Assembly (NCBI GenBank): GCA_905250125.1
Contig: CAJNOL010000596.1
Span: 49,614 to 113,613, forward strand
Length of the DNA: 64,000 nucleotides
Direction of reading: 5' to 3'
From: Rotaria sordida
Lineage: Eukaryota > Rotifera > Eurotatoria > Philodinida > Philodinidae
Shown: in pieces, positions 47,510 through 59,438 of the stretch
Layout of the letters: the number at the start of each line of letters is the position of its first letter
Numbering within the stretch: position 1 is the stretch's first letter
Notes under the pieces: model-generated
The model's input: the letters and a program-made list of their open reading frames with translations, nothing else
Databases searched by the model: none
Told to the model about the DNA's origin: nothing
Position numbers and translations under genes: made by a program

Positions 47510-50500
47510 TCAACTGTGTTGATGAAGGCCACATTCGCGCTTTAGACCGAAGAAACGAGTATCTTCTTGACGTAGACCAGGTTCCCAAGGTCGAGTAGTA
47601 TGAATATCTCCAATCGAAACATAACCTTTTTCCCAAAGTGGATGATATGGCAAATTGTGTCGTTTTAAATACATGTCAACATCGCTATCAGTCCAATCAG
47701 CTATTGGATGCACTTTCCATCGGCCATTTTGACGTTCAATAATGCGAATTCCTTGGCGACTTTCAGATTGATTGCGACGTAGACCAGCAAACCAAGTTTC
47801 AACACCAAGATTTTCTAGAGCAAGTTGCATTGGCTTGATTTTTACTAGATGATTGTAAAGATCGATTCCATCTAAACCTTTTTCCCATAAACGACCATGA
47901 CGTACTTCAAGCCAAGCAGCTGAAATCTCTGGACGCAATACATTAAGATTGAGTTGTAAACATTCATGTAATTGATCAATGAAACTATAGGTCTCTGGAA
48001 AAAGGTAACCTGTATCTATGAGTAATACTGGAATATCAGGTTTCTGTGCTGTCAATAAGTGTAGCGAAGCTGCAGCTTGTGCACCAAAACTTGATGATAG
48101 GGCATAGGTGCCTGGTAATTCACATAATGCCCAAGTCACACGTCTCTCAGCAGTTTGAGTCTCCAACCATCGGTTCAACGTGTCGAGAGCACTTTCATTC
48201 ATCAGTGCCTCGGCTACAGTGCATGGTGCACCGATTGAATCAGTTCGCAGTGAATATGTCAATTTTAATTGAACTTTTTCGTTCGATTGATTGATTCCAT
48301 CATTTGTCTGCTTCTTTTTTTCACTAATATGAATATCGTCTTCATATTTATGATCATTTATGTCAACTTCTGATTCGATTTGACAATATTCTCTTGTTTT
48401 TTGTTCGTTTGCATTCAGATAATTGATCATTTTATGTTTCTTTCCTATTTCGAATTGATAAATATCTTGTTGTAATTGATTTTTATTTTCAACTGTTTTA
48501 TCAGCGAAATATAAATCGCCATTCGAAGTTATGATTGGTTTAATTATTTCTACGTCTAATTTAGCATTGTCAAAATGTTCTAGAATGAAATCAAATTCTT
48601 TTTTAATTTGTTCAATTTTATCTTGCTTTATATCGTATTGTTGTTTAAGATTGATTACCCGATTTATGATTTTGTCAACTTGCTGTAAAACACGCAATTG
48701 TGTACTACGAATTTGATTGTATTGTTGATTTAGATATGCAATTTGTGTATCTTTTTCTTTAATTGTATTCATCAATTTTTGAATTTCGATATGGGATGAT
48801 TCCGTACTAGAATTATCTTGAGTGAACAAATTTGATTTCGTTTTTAAATCGTCTTCGTTCTTGAATAACATTGAGTGGAACGATTCTTCTTCACCAGTAC
48901 TACGATAGAATTGACGTTTGTTTGGAGTTGTTGATCTTAAGAGATCTTTTTCAATCACGTTTTCGACACGAGCCACAGAAAATAGGAAACCATAAAGTTG
49001 TTGATCAGCCAATTGTCGTCTTTCAATAACATTTTCATTGCTTTTATTCCATGTATCATCGATAAGATGCATTTTACCGATATATTTGAGAATAATATGT
49101 TTCTTTTGACTAGTTACTAATCGATTTTGTTCATTTTGGCTTGTCAGATTGTTTATTGTAGTATTGATACAGGTATCATGGATTGCATCTGGTACTGAAC
49201 TCACTTCCGATTCAACTCCTATACAATGAAATCATTGATTGCAATAATACACTTCTCACAGATCTGTAGACAAGCAATAATTTCTATTTGTTGATGATAG
49301 TGGTGGCGTAACCATCAGTGAGACTAAGCCTCAATAGTGACGAAATCCCAATTACACCGCTAGACGATAGCTATATGTATCAATGAGTGATACTGGTTTT
49401 CCAAAAGTTGAAGAAAAAGCTCATATGTTCTCGGCTCTAATATAACTGATATCGATCTAATAACGAATTTCTTCTCGATATTCAACAATGGCTTTCCAGT
49501 ATTTGCATAGCTAAGATGGAACCTAGTGAAGGCTACAAAGTCTCAGTTCTTCCTCCATAGATTCTTTAGATATGGGAAAAAGATATATCGAGCTTCTTCA
49601 AAAATTAAAAGAAGGGATGGTAAACTACTTCTATAAACTAGGGGGTGATAAGTTGTTGTTACTAATTATTATTAATAACAATATATTCTCACTTTGTCTA
49701 AGAGTAAGTAGGAACATCAGTGGCCTAGTCAAGAGGAGAAAAGAGACGCTGGTTCCCTTCGAGAAAATTTTCTAAAATTAAACTTCTGCTTAATCGATCA
49801 CAACAAAACAGATCGACACGTTACTTTGAAATAAGGCGAACTTCCAAATTTTTGGATTCATAACTGTGCGAATTTTTCTTTTGTTTTGGACGATGAACTT
49901 TAGTTTTGAAATGAATATGAAATTCTAAATTCTAAGTCTAGTTTGACCTATTATACGATATGATAAGGTGTAGTGAAGATCGTCGTTTAAGATTAAAGCA
50001 AATGGAATAAATCATTCTTCAGTTTAGTGAAAAATACAACGGATGACTCTGTAGCATCTGGTATAAACGAGATTAGTGAAGTTAGAAAGTCATATTATTT
50101 GATGAATCTCGTTGAACAGTACCTTCAAGAGATCGATTATGATTAGTGTCAATGCCATTCTCTAGAAAATGTTGCGATCGAATAAGATGATCGAAAAACG
50201 AATGGTTGGACTCGCTTTCAAAACCAAGAACATCATAAGTTGATTGATCTAAAGAAAAAATTCAATGAAAATCTCCAACATTCATAACATCATATTCATC
50301 TACCATTGGTACTTTGTGATTGATCGAGCAAAAATGTAATCAATTGACCTAGAATCTTTGAAATGAATACAAAAAAAAATACGCTCGAATGATTCACTAT
50401 ACCTTCTTTAAATGTAGTCGAGTCAACCTGTCCCTTTACCTCGGATTTGTATCCATTGGTTATGACTCGATCATTGTTTTTCAATAGAGCAACAGATGAA

Positions 50501-50529
50501 TCTTCGCTATTGAGAACATTTTTCATCAT
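47510..50529 (-). CDS. cysH: Chimeric gene: host coiled-coil protein fused to bacterial-type PAPS reductase (CysH)
   Basis: Exons in matching phase 1 are 50403-50529 (from tandem ATGs; further 5' sequence possible), 50123-50248 and 47510-49218. The last exon first encodes about 330 residues of polar, host-like sequence with a coiled coil (IQKLMNTIKEKDTQIAYLNQ, KQQYDIKQDKIEQIKKEFDF). With no stop or intron it then runs into a complete phosphoadenylyl-sulfate reductase (about 230 residues, 47510 to about 48205). Hallmarks are SSSFGAQAAASLHLL (phosphate loop), LLIDTGYLFPETY, WFAGLRRNQSESRQG, YHPLWEKGYVSIGDIHTTRP and the C-terminal KRECGLH with the catalytic Cys. CysH uses thioredoxin to reduce PAPS to sulfite. 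Absence of the extra CC...CxxC cysteines fits PAPS rather than APS. It is close to gammaproteobacterial CysH. The GTG at 49204 is not a start; the exon opens at an acceptor. A host promoter probably drives the fusion. Confidence 0.8.
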
Positions 50530-52944
50530 TGGTTTTTGTTGAAAATGTAAGTTCGATTCGAAATTATTTGTAATCGATGCCAAGTACACTTTGAAATGAT
50601 TCAATTGAAAGAGAATCTGTTGTCGCTTTGCTCATATATAAATACTATCAATGATAAAATCTAGTAAAAACAGTCGATCATTTCAAGAGCCGATTCTCAA
50701 CTAAGATCGGAGAGATAATTGGAGTTATATTACAAAAAAAAATGAATTCTGCTCTTTACCTATGATAAACAGTGTGTTCCTTGAACATCTGTTCTTCCTA
50801 TACTAGGGTTTTCGATATTGCATTTATTTTCTCTTGTCAAAAGTGCGTAAGACATTTTGATTGTTTTTCCAATAAATTTAGAACATAGTATCTCATCGAT
50901 TGCAGCGTAATGAACTAGAGTTCTGCAGAGTAATCCTATCCTGCTCTGCTCTATAGGGTAGGCTAGAGTAAGAATGGCGAAAACATTTTAGAGTGAAGAT
51001 TAAGGTTTCGCTGTATGTTTGTCCTTTTCCCTTCAACTTTACTGATCTACTAACGATGGACATCAATTCATAATGTACTTAGATGCATTTTCTGAGTAAT
51101 TTGAGAACGAAATCATCTAGTGAAGTGCGTAGTTTGCGTCATTTGATTCTTATACTAGCCGATGCTTCATATTTTCATCCCTATAATGATGAAAATTAAC
51201 AGCTTCTAATTACTTTTATGTTCTGAAGTTGTTCAAAAAGTATTGAAACTAACCGTAGGATAGGGTGAGGACAAGAAAATCTCTGTAGGGTAGAGCGTAA
51301 GCACATGAGCATGTTGAACACCAAAACAAATGTATGTTGTCCAGGAGAGTGAGAATTATAGTTTTAAAAAATTCAAGCCTGAACGACCAGTGCTGATAAA
51401 GAAAAGTACAATTTCTAGATTTCTTTTGTTTCGTCGAATTTCGAAATTGAAAACAAAATTATAATATGAAAATGTTGGAAATCTATGTGAAATTCGATAA
51501 TCCCAAAGTTGTCTGTCTTCGTTTAATGCCAAAGAAGAGATAAAGAAATTCCTTTTTTTTTCGATCTTCTTGAATGAAAAAATAAATTAGTTGCGAAAAT
51601 CTGTATTCAAACAGAATTTTTCATTCTATGAGAGCTTCCAGAATTAATTTTAGAAAAGTAAGATTTGTTTGAGATGCTACATTTAGTGTGCAGATGTTGT
51701 AAAACAGAAAAAACACTTATGTAGAGAAACGATAACTCTACATGATTTGTGAAGAAAAGTTATAAAAACTAGAAGTCAAAAGTGAAAAAGACTGGTCTCA
51801 TTTACCCTAGCTGATCCTACTAGTAGGACAGTGTAGTAATGCCTATCAGATACGCGTGTTCAATTCTCTACAATACTACAATTCCTCTGGAGTAACAAAA
51901 TAAAACGAGAAAAAACGCATGTAAAATCCACTCATCTATCAGATATTATAACCATGACGATAGATCAAAAGACACACGCAAATCGTGTTTACCTGATGTT
52001 TTACTACGATCGATTTCGTACAAGTAGTCTTGAATGTGCATGCTATATAAACGTCATCAACATATCTTAGATGAATAAGCATAAAGAAAGTATGAGGGCG
52101 GCTAAATTTTTTCCTTTCGTACTAATGAAAATTGGTAAGAAGAAATGACGAAAAAAAACGAAGAAACTAATCGTTCACACGTGCTCTGCATACATCGATC
52201 TGATAAAAAAGAAGAGAAAAAAATATGTCCTTAACCAAAAAAAAATTAAGAAAGAAAGCGCTACATAATATTGTCCAAACCATATAGAACGAAAAAGGCA
52301 AAAAGAGAGAGAGAAAAAGCAATAGAGAAATTAATGAAGCGCAACGTGTGTGTGTCAAAATAAATCGTTTGCCAGACGCATAACGAACACTTTTTGGTGT
52401 CATTTTCACGCCAAGCTAAAGAGTAAGAGTATTGAATAGAACAAAAATTCGAATCGTACTTGTCAAATTCTACGAACTGGCAGTTTTGGTTTAATGCCAA
52501 AATTAACTATAATTAACGGTGACACATTTTAACACATTAAAGACAAAATCTGGCTGTATTTGACAGTTTATTTGAACTGTGAGTGGCTTAATGAGTATTC
52601 ATATTTTCTTGTATCCCGTTTTTAACAGTGAAAATATATTATTTTATAAGTTTTAATATTCACTAATGCTAAACTTTTTCTGTACATGCTTTTTTTTTCA
52701 CTGTTTATCATGTTCAAGATTCTCTCAAGTAGAAATATAAACTATTAATAATGGTGAAAGATGAAAGTCTAATAGTGAATCTTGCAGCATAGAAAATCAT
52801 TGTTGATAGTGAAAAGTATATGTGCAGAGTCAGTATCGGAGTATCTATTCTCGATTGTTTAGTAGAAACAGAGAAGATTCAGAGAAATGAAGAAGCATAT
52901 CGAATATTCATTGATTTTTATTTCAAATAGGAAAATAAAAGATT
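50530..52944. other. 2.4-kb stretch without a supported gene
   Basis: The 5' end of the chimeric gene may extend to ATG 50633. Otherwise no gene is visible. A CTGCTCTGCTCT-like patch near 50946-50960 resembles the 18.9-kb repeat. Frames at 52167-52409 and 52261-52500 are low-complexity. Confidence 0.4.
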
Positions 52945-53190
52945 TCAAACATTATTCACATCTTTGATAGAATTGATACGTGTCAAACATTTATAACAAG
53001 TATTTTGAATATGTGGATCATGACACAGAGTTTTAATAAACACTTCGCATAAATCAACTATCACCTTGCTAAATACTAATAAAATGGTTAAACAGGCAAT
53101 ACATCGTGGAAAATCATATTGTTTATTTGTATAGAATAATAAGTGTTTCAAGTCATTTTCATAGCCACAGTCCTTTATGTAAGCAATACT
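52945..53190 (-). CDS. 3' exon of an unidentified Cys-rich gene
   Basis: The minus-strand frame, open from about 53190 (possible acceptor CAACAG), reads SIAYIKDCGYENDLKHLLFY, PRCIACLTILLVFSKVIVDL, CEVFIKTLCHDPHIQNTCYK, CLTRINSIKDVNNV and stops at 52945. Regular Cys spacing (RCIAC; TCYKC) and hydrophobic helices suggest a helical repeat or small Cys-rich domain. No start or upstream exon is seen, and a hairpin-containing repeat region follows upstream. It may be a remnant. Family unknown. Confidence 0.4.
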   Translation of the reverse strand, partial: SIAYIKDCGYENDLKHLLFYTNKQYDFPRCIACLTILLVFSKVIVDLCEVFIKTLCHDPHIQNTCYKCLTRINSIKDVNNV

Positions 53191-53433
53191 GTTGTTTTAT
53201 GTCAAAAAATGATTGAGATATGGTCGTGACAAGGCGGAAATAGAGTTTGATCTATAAATCCCACTGGACGTCAAGCAATCGGGGGTGGGTTGATGCTTGC
53301 GATCCGCACGCACTCAAAATATTAATCTAAAATCATAAAATCTAGAACCTAGCTTCACCTATCCGACATGGCGTCTTATTTTCATTAGCAGGACTCTCTT
53401 GAATGATCTTGAAATTCCCAGATTCCTTGTTAC

Positions 53434-53481
53434 AGTAAAATGCTATTTTTCGTCACGCCATCTCAAAAATAGGGTTTTACT
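53434..53481. repeat. Imperfect 17-bp hairpin
   Basis: AGTAAAATGCTATTTTT (53434-53450) and AAAAATAGGGTTTTACT (53465-53481) pair with two mismatches around a 14-nt loop. Confidence 0.5.
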
Positions 53482-53737
53482 ACCCTGAAGTTCGTTACGA
53501 TTTTCTGGAATATTTCAAAAAGAAGACCATTTTTGCCAAATACTTTTTCTGAAAAAAATCGTCAACTGAATGTTGGTTTGTTTAGAAAGACTACGATGAT
53601 TCTTAAAAATGTCCAGTTTTATATTAAATGTCACACCGCTTTTTTAATTTTGCAGTGCCAATTTCTCACAAATGCGTAAATCATTTAACCTGGAATTTAC
53701 ACTCTTTTTTTGTCCATCTGATGAATCTTTTCACATG

Positions 53738-53782
53738 AAGGTGTGAATATGTGTGATGAGAAGATATCCACACCCACACCCT
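53738..53782. repeat. Telomere-like hairpin (worn G arm)
   Basis: G arm AAGGTGTGAATATGTGTG, loop ATGAGAAGATAT, C arm CCACACCCACACCC. It sits immediately upstream of the decayed gene at 53.8 kb. Confidence 0.65.
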
Positions 53783-53820
53783 TATTCAGCCGTCGAACGA
53801 ATTAAGATTGGTGGTGAAAC

Positions 53821-54566
53821 TTTCTTATCGGTGGTATCGAAATGGGTGGTAGTCTTCTTGAAAAATATCCAAATCCTGAATTTTCCAAACTAACGTTGGA
53901 TTAAGAACAAAAGAAGAAATCATGAAGACTGTTGCAAAATATAACGAAAAGGAATTATAATTGATTCATTCGATGTTGGAGAAGATTTTGATGCAGCAAT
54001 TATGAAAGGCATTGCTCAAGGTGAATGTGATGAATTCTTTTTCCTTTCGGCCGAAGTCATCGTAGACTTAATGACAAAAGGACTTCAGAGTGTCTTTGAT
54101 GTTTGTGGAACACAAGCTAAAGTAGTTATTCGTGATCGTAATAATACAATTGTAAGAAAAGTATGGGACCATGAAAACACTGCACGTGGTGGAATTCTTG
54201 ACAACCTTCATTGATTATCAGTTGAAATATAATCTTTCTGGTAATTTTGAAGGTGAACCATTAATTGCTACTGATCAGCTATCAGTAACAGTCACCAATG
54301 ACGAATCATTCATTCAACAATTCGATCCAAAAGTTAGAACCTTAGATGCAGTTCAAGTTGCAGGAGAAATGATTGACAGAATCGCTCAACTAATACAGAG
54401 TCATGGAAGACATGAATCTATTTCATTAATTACTGAGCACATAGCTCTCCTTAAACAATGACCAAGCAGTAAGCGCAAAAGCTGCTGCTCAAGAAAATAT
54501 AGTCATCATGATTGTATGAAGAAACATCATGATTACAAATATACCAACTACTACGATGAAGATTAA
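53821..54566 (+). pseudogene. Decaying split gene of unknown family (frameshift, intron, in-frame TGA)
   Basis: Frames in order: FLIGGIEMGGSLLEKYPNPE; then, in another register, NVGLRTKEEIMKTVAKYNEK; then from about 53955 IIIDSFDVGEDFDAAIMKGI and on to VVIRDRNNTI at 54151. A 70-nt GT-AG intron (54152-54221) then joins in phase 0 to LKYNLSGNFEGEPLIATDQL ... ISLITEHIALLKQ. A TGA at 54459-54461 follows, and the same frame stays open for 34 codons rich in Cys, His and Tyr to TAA at 54566. Register changes near 53895 and 53950 are consistent with small indels. The intact middle exons look like a conserved cytosolic protein, but I cannot name the family. If the TGA is the true stop, the tail is 3' UTR. 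Confidence 0.45.
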
Positions 54567-54762
54567 TTCGAAACCATCGATTTTTTTCAACCGCAATTAT
54601 GACGAGAATCGATTCAGATTTGCATATTATCTGTACTTTATAGTTAAACGTATGATTATTACCTTTGTATTTCCTTCGTTGTCAATTTCAATTGCATATA
54701 ATAACATACAGTAATGTTCTTCTACTATCAAAAAAAGATTTATTTTTCTTTCAATAAATTAT

Positions 54763-54966
54763 TTGAATCAAGGCGAAATGTATCAAGCGATTACTGCAGG
54801 ACATGAGAGAGAGGTGTTCGCTAATAATCTATACGTTCAAGCTGAAGCGATCGATGCTGCTCTCATCGAAAAAGAGATCTGTTGCGGCAGTTGTGTGATT
54901 GATCTGATAAATAAAATAAATGATGTCAAAATATCGACAGAACTATCAGAAATAGAAAAGCATTAA
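54763..54966 (+). CDS. Short unidentified frame, possibly a terminal exon
   Basis: The frame reads EMYQAITAGHEREVFANNLY, VQAEAIDAALIEKEICCGSC, VIDLINKINDVKISTELSEI and stops at 54964-54966. The upstream bases lack an ATG in good position (first ATG is 54778) but include a pyrimidine-rich TTTTTCTTTC tract, so it may be a spliced exon. Composition is protein-like. It lies 200 nt past the decayed gene and could be its next exon. Family unknown. Confidence 0.3.
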   Translation: MNQGEMYQAITAGHEREVFANNLYVQAEAIDAALIEKEICCGSCVIDLINKINDVKISTELSEIEKH

Positions 54967-55221
54967 CTAAACATCTTCGCGTATGAGAAGCGATGACAAG
55001 TTATACACGATATTCGATTTCCAACACTTAGCATTGAGTGAAGAGTGTTAGCGTTGTTGAGAATTTGTGTCAACAGTGGGTATCTGACACTTCTGTTTTA
55101 GCAGGCTCTTGATTTGTCAATGTCTATTACGAACTCAGAGCATCACCCATACCAGAATCTAACTCTACGTGGGTAGACCGAGAATTTGAATCATGTTGGG
55201 TGAGTATATGACTGCGGATAC

Positions 55222-55260
55222 GGATGTCGGTTAAGAGAAGACCACCGACTACATCCACAC
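55222..55260. repeat. Diverged hairpin related to the telomere-like family
   Basis: GGATGTCGGT (55222-55231), loop TAAGAGAAGACC, then ACCGACTACATCC followed by ACAC. The loop resembles other members, but the arms have drifted. Confidence 0.4.
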
Positions 55261-55692
55261 TAAAACATTTTCTCCTTCTCGTACTGCTGCATCATCACAT
55301 GTATTTTTGACTTCGAATTTTCTTAAAGCTGTATAACCTATACTCAAGCATTTTTATACTTGTTCTTTTTCTTCTTTGTAAAAGCTAAATAATATTCAAT
55401 ATTGTTTTTTTTTGTTGACTTATCAATGGAACAATAAATCTCTCATTGTCAAAACAAAAGAAATAGCGATAGATAACACGAGAAATAAAAATAATATTAT
55501 ACGTCGTTATTGACTTATCGAATTTCCTGTGACCTTTGTCTTTATCTGAGTTAAACATCGGACGTAATTCGATTTGCGCAGTACAGTGCAAGCAGTGAAA
55601 GTGAGTGATTCATCAGATAGAAGATATAAAAATTGGTGTATATGGCATTCTGTTCTCATTACTACTCGTTTCAACAACATAATCAATACAAT

Positions 55693-56560
55693 ATGAAGAT
55701 GATGACGACGTCAATACTTTTGTATGTGAAGCTGTTTCTGTTTAGTTTGATATTTAAACTGACCAGCACGGAGGTTATTGATCTGACGAAAAGTGATGAT
55801 TGGGAGCATGGTACGTTGCAGGAACAATGGTCAGAACCTATCTCAGAAATCATCGAGAAAAAACTAGATTATGTGAATCCAATAACATCGTTTCGACAAC
55901 ATCAAAGGATCGCAGAGATGAATAACAGGAAGACTGAACACATAGTGCAGAAAAGATGCGATCATGGATGTCGGTCTTCACATCATCATCACCATCACCA
56001 TCACCGTCGTCGTCATGGGTCGAATCCATACCCTAGTCATTTGGCAAATCCATACCCTAGTCCTTTGGCAAATCCATACCCTGGCTCTTGGTTTAATTCA
56101 TATACTGGTCCTCGGCTAAATCCAAATCCGATTGGAATCCCACCTTTTCAACGACGATATAAGCGATCATTATCAATATTTGATGACAACAGGAGAAGTA
56201 AGAATTTAGCTAACAATGCTAAGCAGTGGCAAGTGGAACAAAGGTTCACTGATCGTGCTCGTGAATCTATCAAATCACACCAGGTAAGTTATATCGATAT
56301 AGACTGTTGAAGTCCGATCTGCTTTTTGACACTCATTGTTTAGCCATTGCATGAAATTAACAGCTATGATCGTCAAGGTTATTTCGACATACCGACATTA
56401 TTAACTGACAAAACTGATAACCAAATGTTAGTTAGTATTGATGAAACTCTTGATAAATCTTTTCAAATTGCAACAGATGTATGTTTGATTAATACTGAAA
56501 ACCATTTTTAGTTTTCTTTTCTCTATTTTTATCTAGGATGAAAGCAACAACCAGCTTTGA
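55693..56560 (+). CDS. Secreted His/Pro-rich protein or propeptide, three exons
   Basis: Exons 55693-56283, 56344-56478 and 56537-56560 join in phase 0 (donors GTAAGT and GTATGT; acceptors TTTAG and TCTAG). I choose ATG 55693 because it places a signal peptide at the N-terminus (KMMTTSILLYVKLFLFSLIF); ATG 55633 would add 20 residues. The mature part has a run of eight His followed by three Arg, then NPYP repeats (SNPYPSHLANPYPSPLANPY), and dibasic sites RRYKR and NRRSK that could be cleaved by proprotein convertases. The tail after exon 1 is acidic (SIDETLDKSFQIATD). Product about 249 residues. The layout fits a secreted matrix, metal-binding or peptide-precursor protein. Family not recognised. 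Confidence 0.7.
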
Positions 56561-57338
56561 AGTAAAGCATTGAAGTGAGCTGTGGCATTTTATTTCCAAA
56601 GTGGCATCAAATATTATTCTTTTTCATACACACGAAACATATTCCTATAGCCCAACTTTGCTAAGTTTTTCATCTACTTTTATCACACAATAATAAATAA
56701 TATGTAATCACGGTCATTTTCCAACAGAGCTAACAAGAAAATTGATATATGTAAAACTGCAATGAAAAATCACACAACCACATATCAAAGTACTCGAATA
56801 GCGCATGCGTATACAAAATTTCTTGAATGATCATGCTAGTAAGTGATACTTGCCAAATGAGTCTTTTCATCAAGATCAGACTTCATGACTGCAAAAAATT
56901 TCGACTACACTTTAACAAAATATGATTATTTTCAAAATATAGCTTTTCTTTGATAAATCCATCGATTTTCTATTCACTTGTTGCCGTTATCTGTTATTCC
57001 ATAATCGTTACTTTTTCTGTAATTAATCATCTGATGAAGTAGTTGGTAAATAACAGTAACTTTCTTTCTTCTAATATATCCTATCTTTATCATTATATTA
57101 GTTATTTATCTATTTTTTTAAGACAGACGAAAACTGTTCTTTATTCTTTACTTTATGTTGATCCTTAAAACTGAAGATTTTATTTGATTTTCTTTTATTA
57201 TTATAATGATTACAATTATATTTTTTATTATAAAGAACAAGAAAAATAAAACGACACTCCTAATAATGATATTGATCGTCATATCAGTTGGTATTCTCGT
57301 TATCGTCGCGCAAATTATCGTGTCAGTCACGCCAGTTG
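56561..57338. other. Gene-free stretch
   Basis: AT-rich sequence between the secreted-protein gene and the lectin gene, which converge here. No other feature is seen. Confidence 0.4.
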
Positions 57339-57794
57339 CTAGTGTTCATGCGGTGCCATGCTCGCGTCATAAAAGTCCTGCCACGTCCTAGTGTCGTGGC
57401 TACAGCCCATAGTGTTGCCACCTTTAGTTGACCAAACAAGGCGGTTTGTATTATCCTTACGATGTAGTAGTAGATGACCATCGTCTTCGAGCATCAAGCG
57501 ACAGTCAGACGTATAGTGATATGTACCTGTATCCCACATGGGCTGTTTTCCTGCGTCATAAACAACAACATTGTTATCCCATTGCATCTTCAGTACAAAT
57601 GGACTCTGAACATTCGACCATTCTGTATTGAACGTTGATTTCCACAGAGATTCATCCTGTTTATCTTGTTTGTAAATTGCCATGTGTCCATCAAATTGCA
57701 GTGTTAGATAAAATTGTCCATTAGATGACACGATATTTTCACCAACATGAAGTTCTTCTTCCTTTGCCAAACTTAACTTGTCAGGCAAACTCAT
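57339..57794 (-). CDS. Bulb-type (GNA-like) mannose-binding lectin
   Basis: A 151-residue single-exon frame from ATG 57794. It matches the B-lectin fold, a beta-prism with three sub-domains each able to carry the mannose site Q-x-D-x-N-x-V-x-Y. Site 2 is intact (QWDNNVVVY, residues 71-79). Site 1 is altered (QFDGHMAIY, 33-41; N to H, V to A). Site 3 is degenerate (EDDGHLLLH, 103-111). Opening residues LSLAKEEELHVGENIVSSNG and the WDTGT/WSTKGG strands are typical. No signal peptide is seen, so it may act in the cytosol or leave by another route. Such lectins occur in plants, fungi, bacteria and some animals; intronless structure fits horizontal acquisition or a compact native gene. The His-rich end (APHEH) is unusual. 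Confidence 0.85.
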   Translation of the reverse strand: MSLPDKLSLAKEEELHVGENIVSSNGQFYLTLQFDGHMAIYKQDKQDESLWKSTFNTEWSNVQSPFVLKMQWDNNVVVYDAGKQPMWDTGTYHYTSDCRLMLEDDGHLLLHRKDNTNRLVWSTKGGNTMGCSHDTRTWQDFYDASMAPHEH

Positions 57795-59178
57795 TATTTT
57801 AGTCGTTGACTATGAGACTCGATGAAGCAAAAAAACGATGCACACTGTATTCTCAATACTGTATATATGTATGAAAGAGAAAAAAAAAACGTCTATCAAT
57901 ATGCACACATCGTATGCTTAAGCATCCATGACTTGCATTTTTACACAGTAAAAAAAGAGAGTAGTGGACGAAGTATAATCATCGGTTGCGCAATACATAA
58001 ATTTAATTTCTCCCTTTTTCGCCTTAATAACGTACTTTTAATAAAAAAGTTGTCATTTACTGAAGATATCCTCTGTTGAGTGTTTTAGCATTTTTTTTAC
58101 TATCCAAATAATCTGTCTATCGAGTAGTTTTCTTGTGTCTACTAATAAATTTTACCTGCTTTTTCAAATTTTAATCATATAAACAAAGAAAATCGAATAA
58201 TGTGCTAATCGATAGCATGATCTTGATGCTTTTTCTAAAACTATATGTGGACTCACTTGATTCTTAGAATTATTAATTAAAAAGTCAAATGTGCTGTTAC
58301 TAATAAATATTCGTAGACTTTTTTTGTCTTAATCTTATATGGAATTGCAATAAACGCGTTTTCACCCATTGAGATAAATGAGTAGGATGTCTATTTTGCA
58401 TTCTAGATTGATTAAAAATAGCATCAATTGGGACAAAAAAATTGATCAACATTGTCATTCTTTTATAAATAATCTTTTTTATTGATGTGACACTAACAAC
58501 AAATAGAACATATTTTTTGTTCCGATCTCAGACTAGTTTATTCGTTACATACTTGGGATGATTTCACAATTTTAATTCCCAGTCAAGAAAAATCGTTAAT
58601 TGATTATCGTTGCTCTTACTAGCAAAAATTTTCATTGTATTTGAAAAAAGTCAAAAGAAGTAATGTTTTATCAAAACACATAAACAGCATATTTAGTTCC
58701 TTTACCTTCTGATAAGAGTTGATAAATCGCATCGAGACGTGTTTGAAAAAGACTCTTTCATCCTCATCCTTTCGGATTCGGAAGATTGAAAAATTCTCTG
58801 CCCAATGAGTTAGAAATGAATTTTGTGTTCTTCCCAAAAGAAATTAATAATGTATCATTTTCTATAAGTCATCCATTCAAGTCATCTTTAGACATATTAT
58901 TTTTGCATTCGATGTTTACATTGGCATGTAGTGAGAAATTTTAAGATATCATTTCAACTAATTTGGTGAAGAATTTACTAATTCAATCAATTGTTAAATA
59001 TCATCAAAAACATGTGTTTCTATTCCGGAACAGTACCAAACCATTATACGAAATCTTTCTGTAACAGAACGATCAAAATCACAATCGAACGAAATTCCAA
59101 AAATCATATGTGTGGTGGAAATTTTTCAGTTCTGTCTTTTATTCGATCCATTCACGTATTATAAACTATTCATTATGG
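57795..59178. other. Stretch with one or two possible orphan exons
   Basis: A minus-strand 37-codon frame at 58994-59107 (MIFGISFDCDFDRSVTERFR, then IMVWYCSGIETHVFDDI) looks protein-like and ends in TAA. A second possible exon lies at about 58700-58800 with a GTAAAG donor. No joined model could be made. The frame at 57822-58079 is not convincing. Confidence 0.3.
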
Positions 59179-59438
59179 CGTGTGGGTGTGTTATAATTTA
59201 AAGAATAATCAATTAGCTAGCAAGACCGGTTTCGATAAGTTCTAAAATTAAACTTATCAATTGCTTTTTTGATTATAAGATATTATAAATGATAATTCTC
59301 CTATTATGAATGTAACAGTCAGAAGTTTCATAAAGGAAACTCCTAATCTAATGACACTCACATTGATATATTATCGAGTAGATTGCATGAGAACAAAGTA
59401 TCCGACAAAATTGTGAAGAGATTCTCCAACAATAGGAA

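Noticed and set aside
49202-49204. GTG as the start of the CysH-containing frame
   Set aside because: Nuclear eukaryotic genes do not normally start at GTG; an in-phase splice acceptor at 49219 and upstream exons explain the open frame better.
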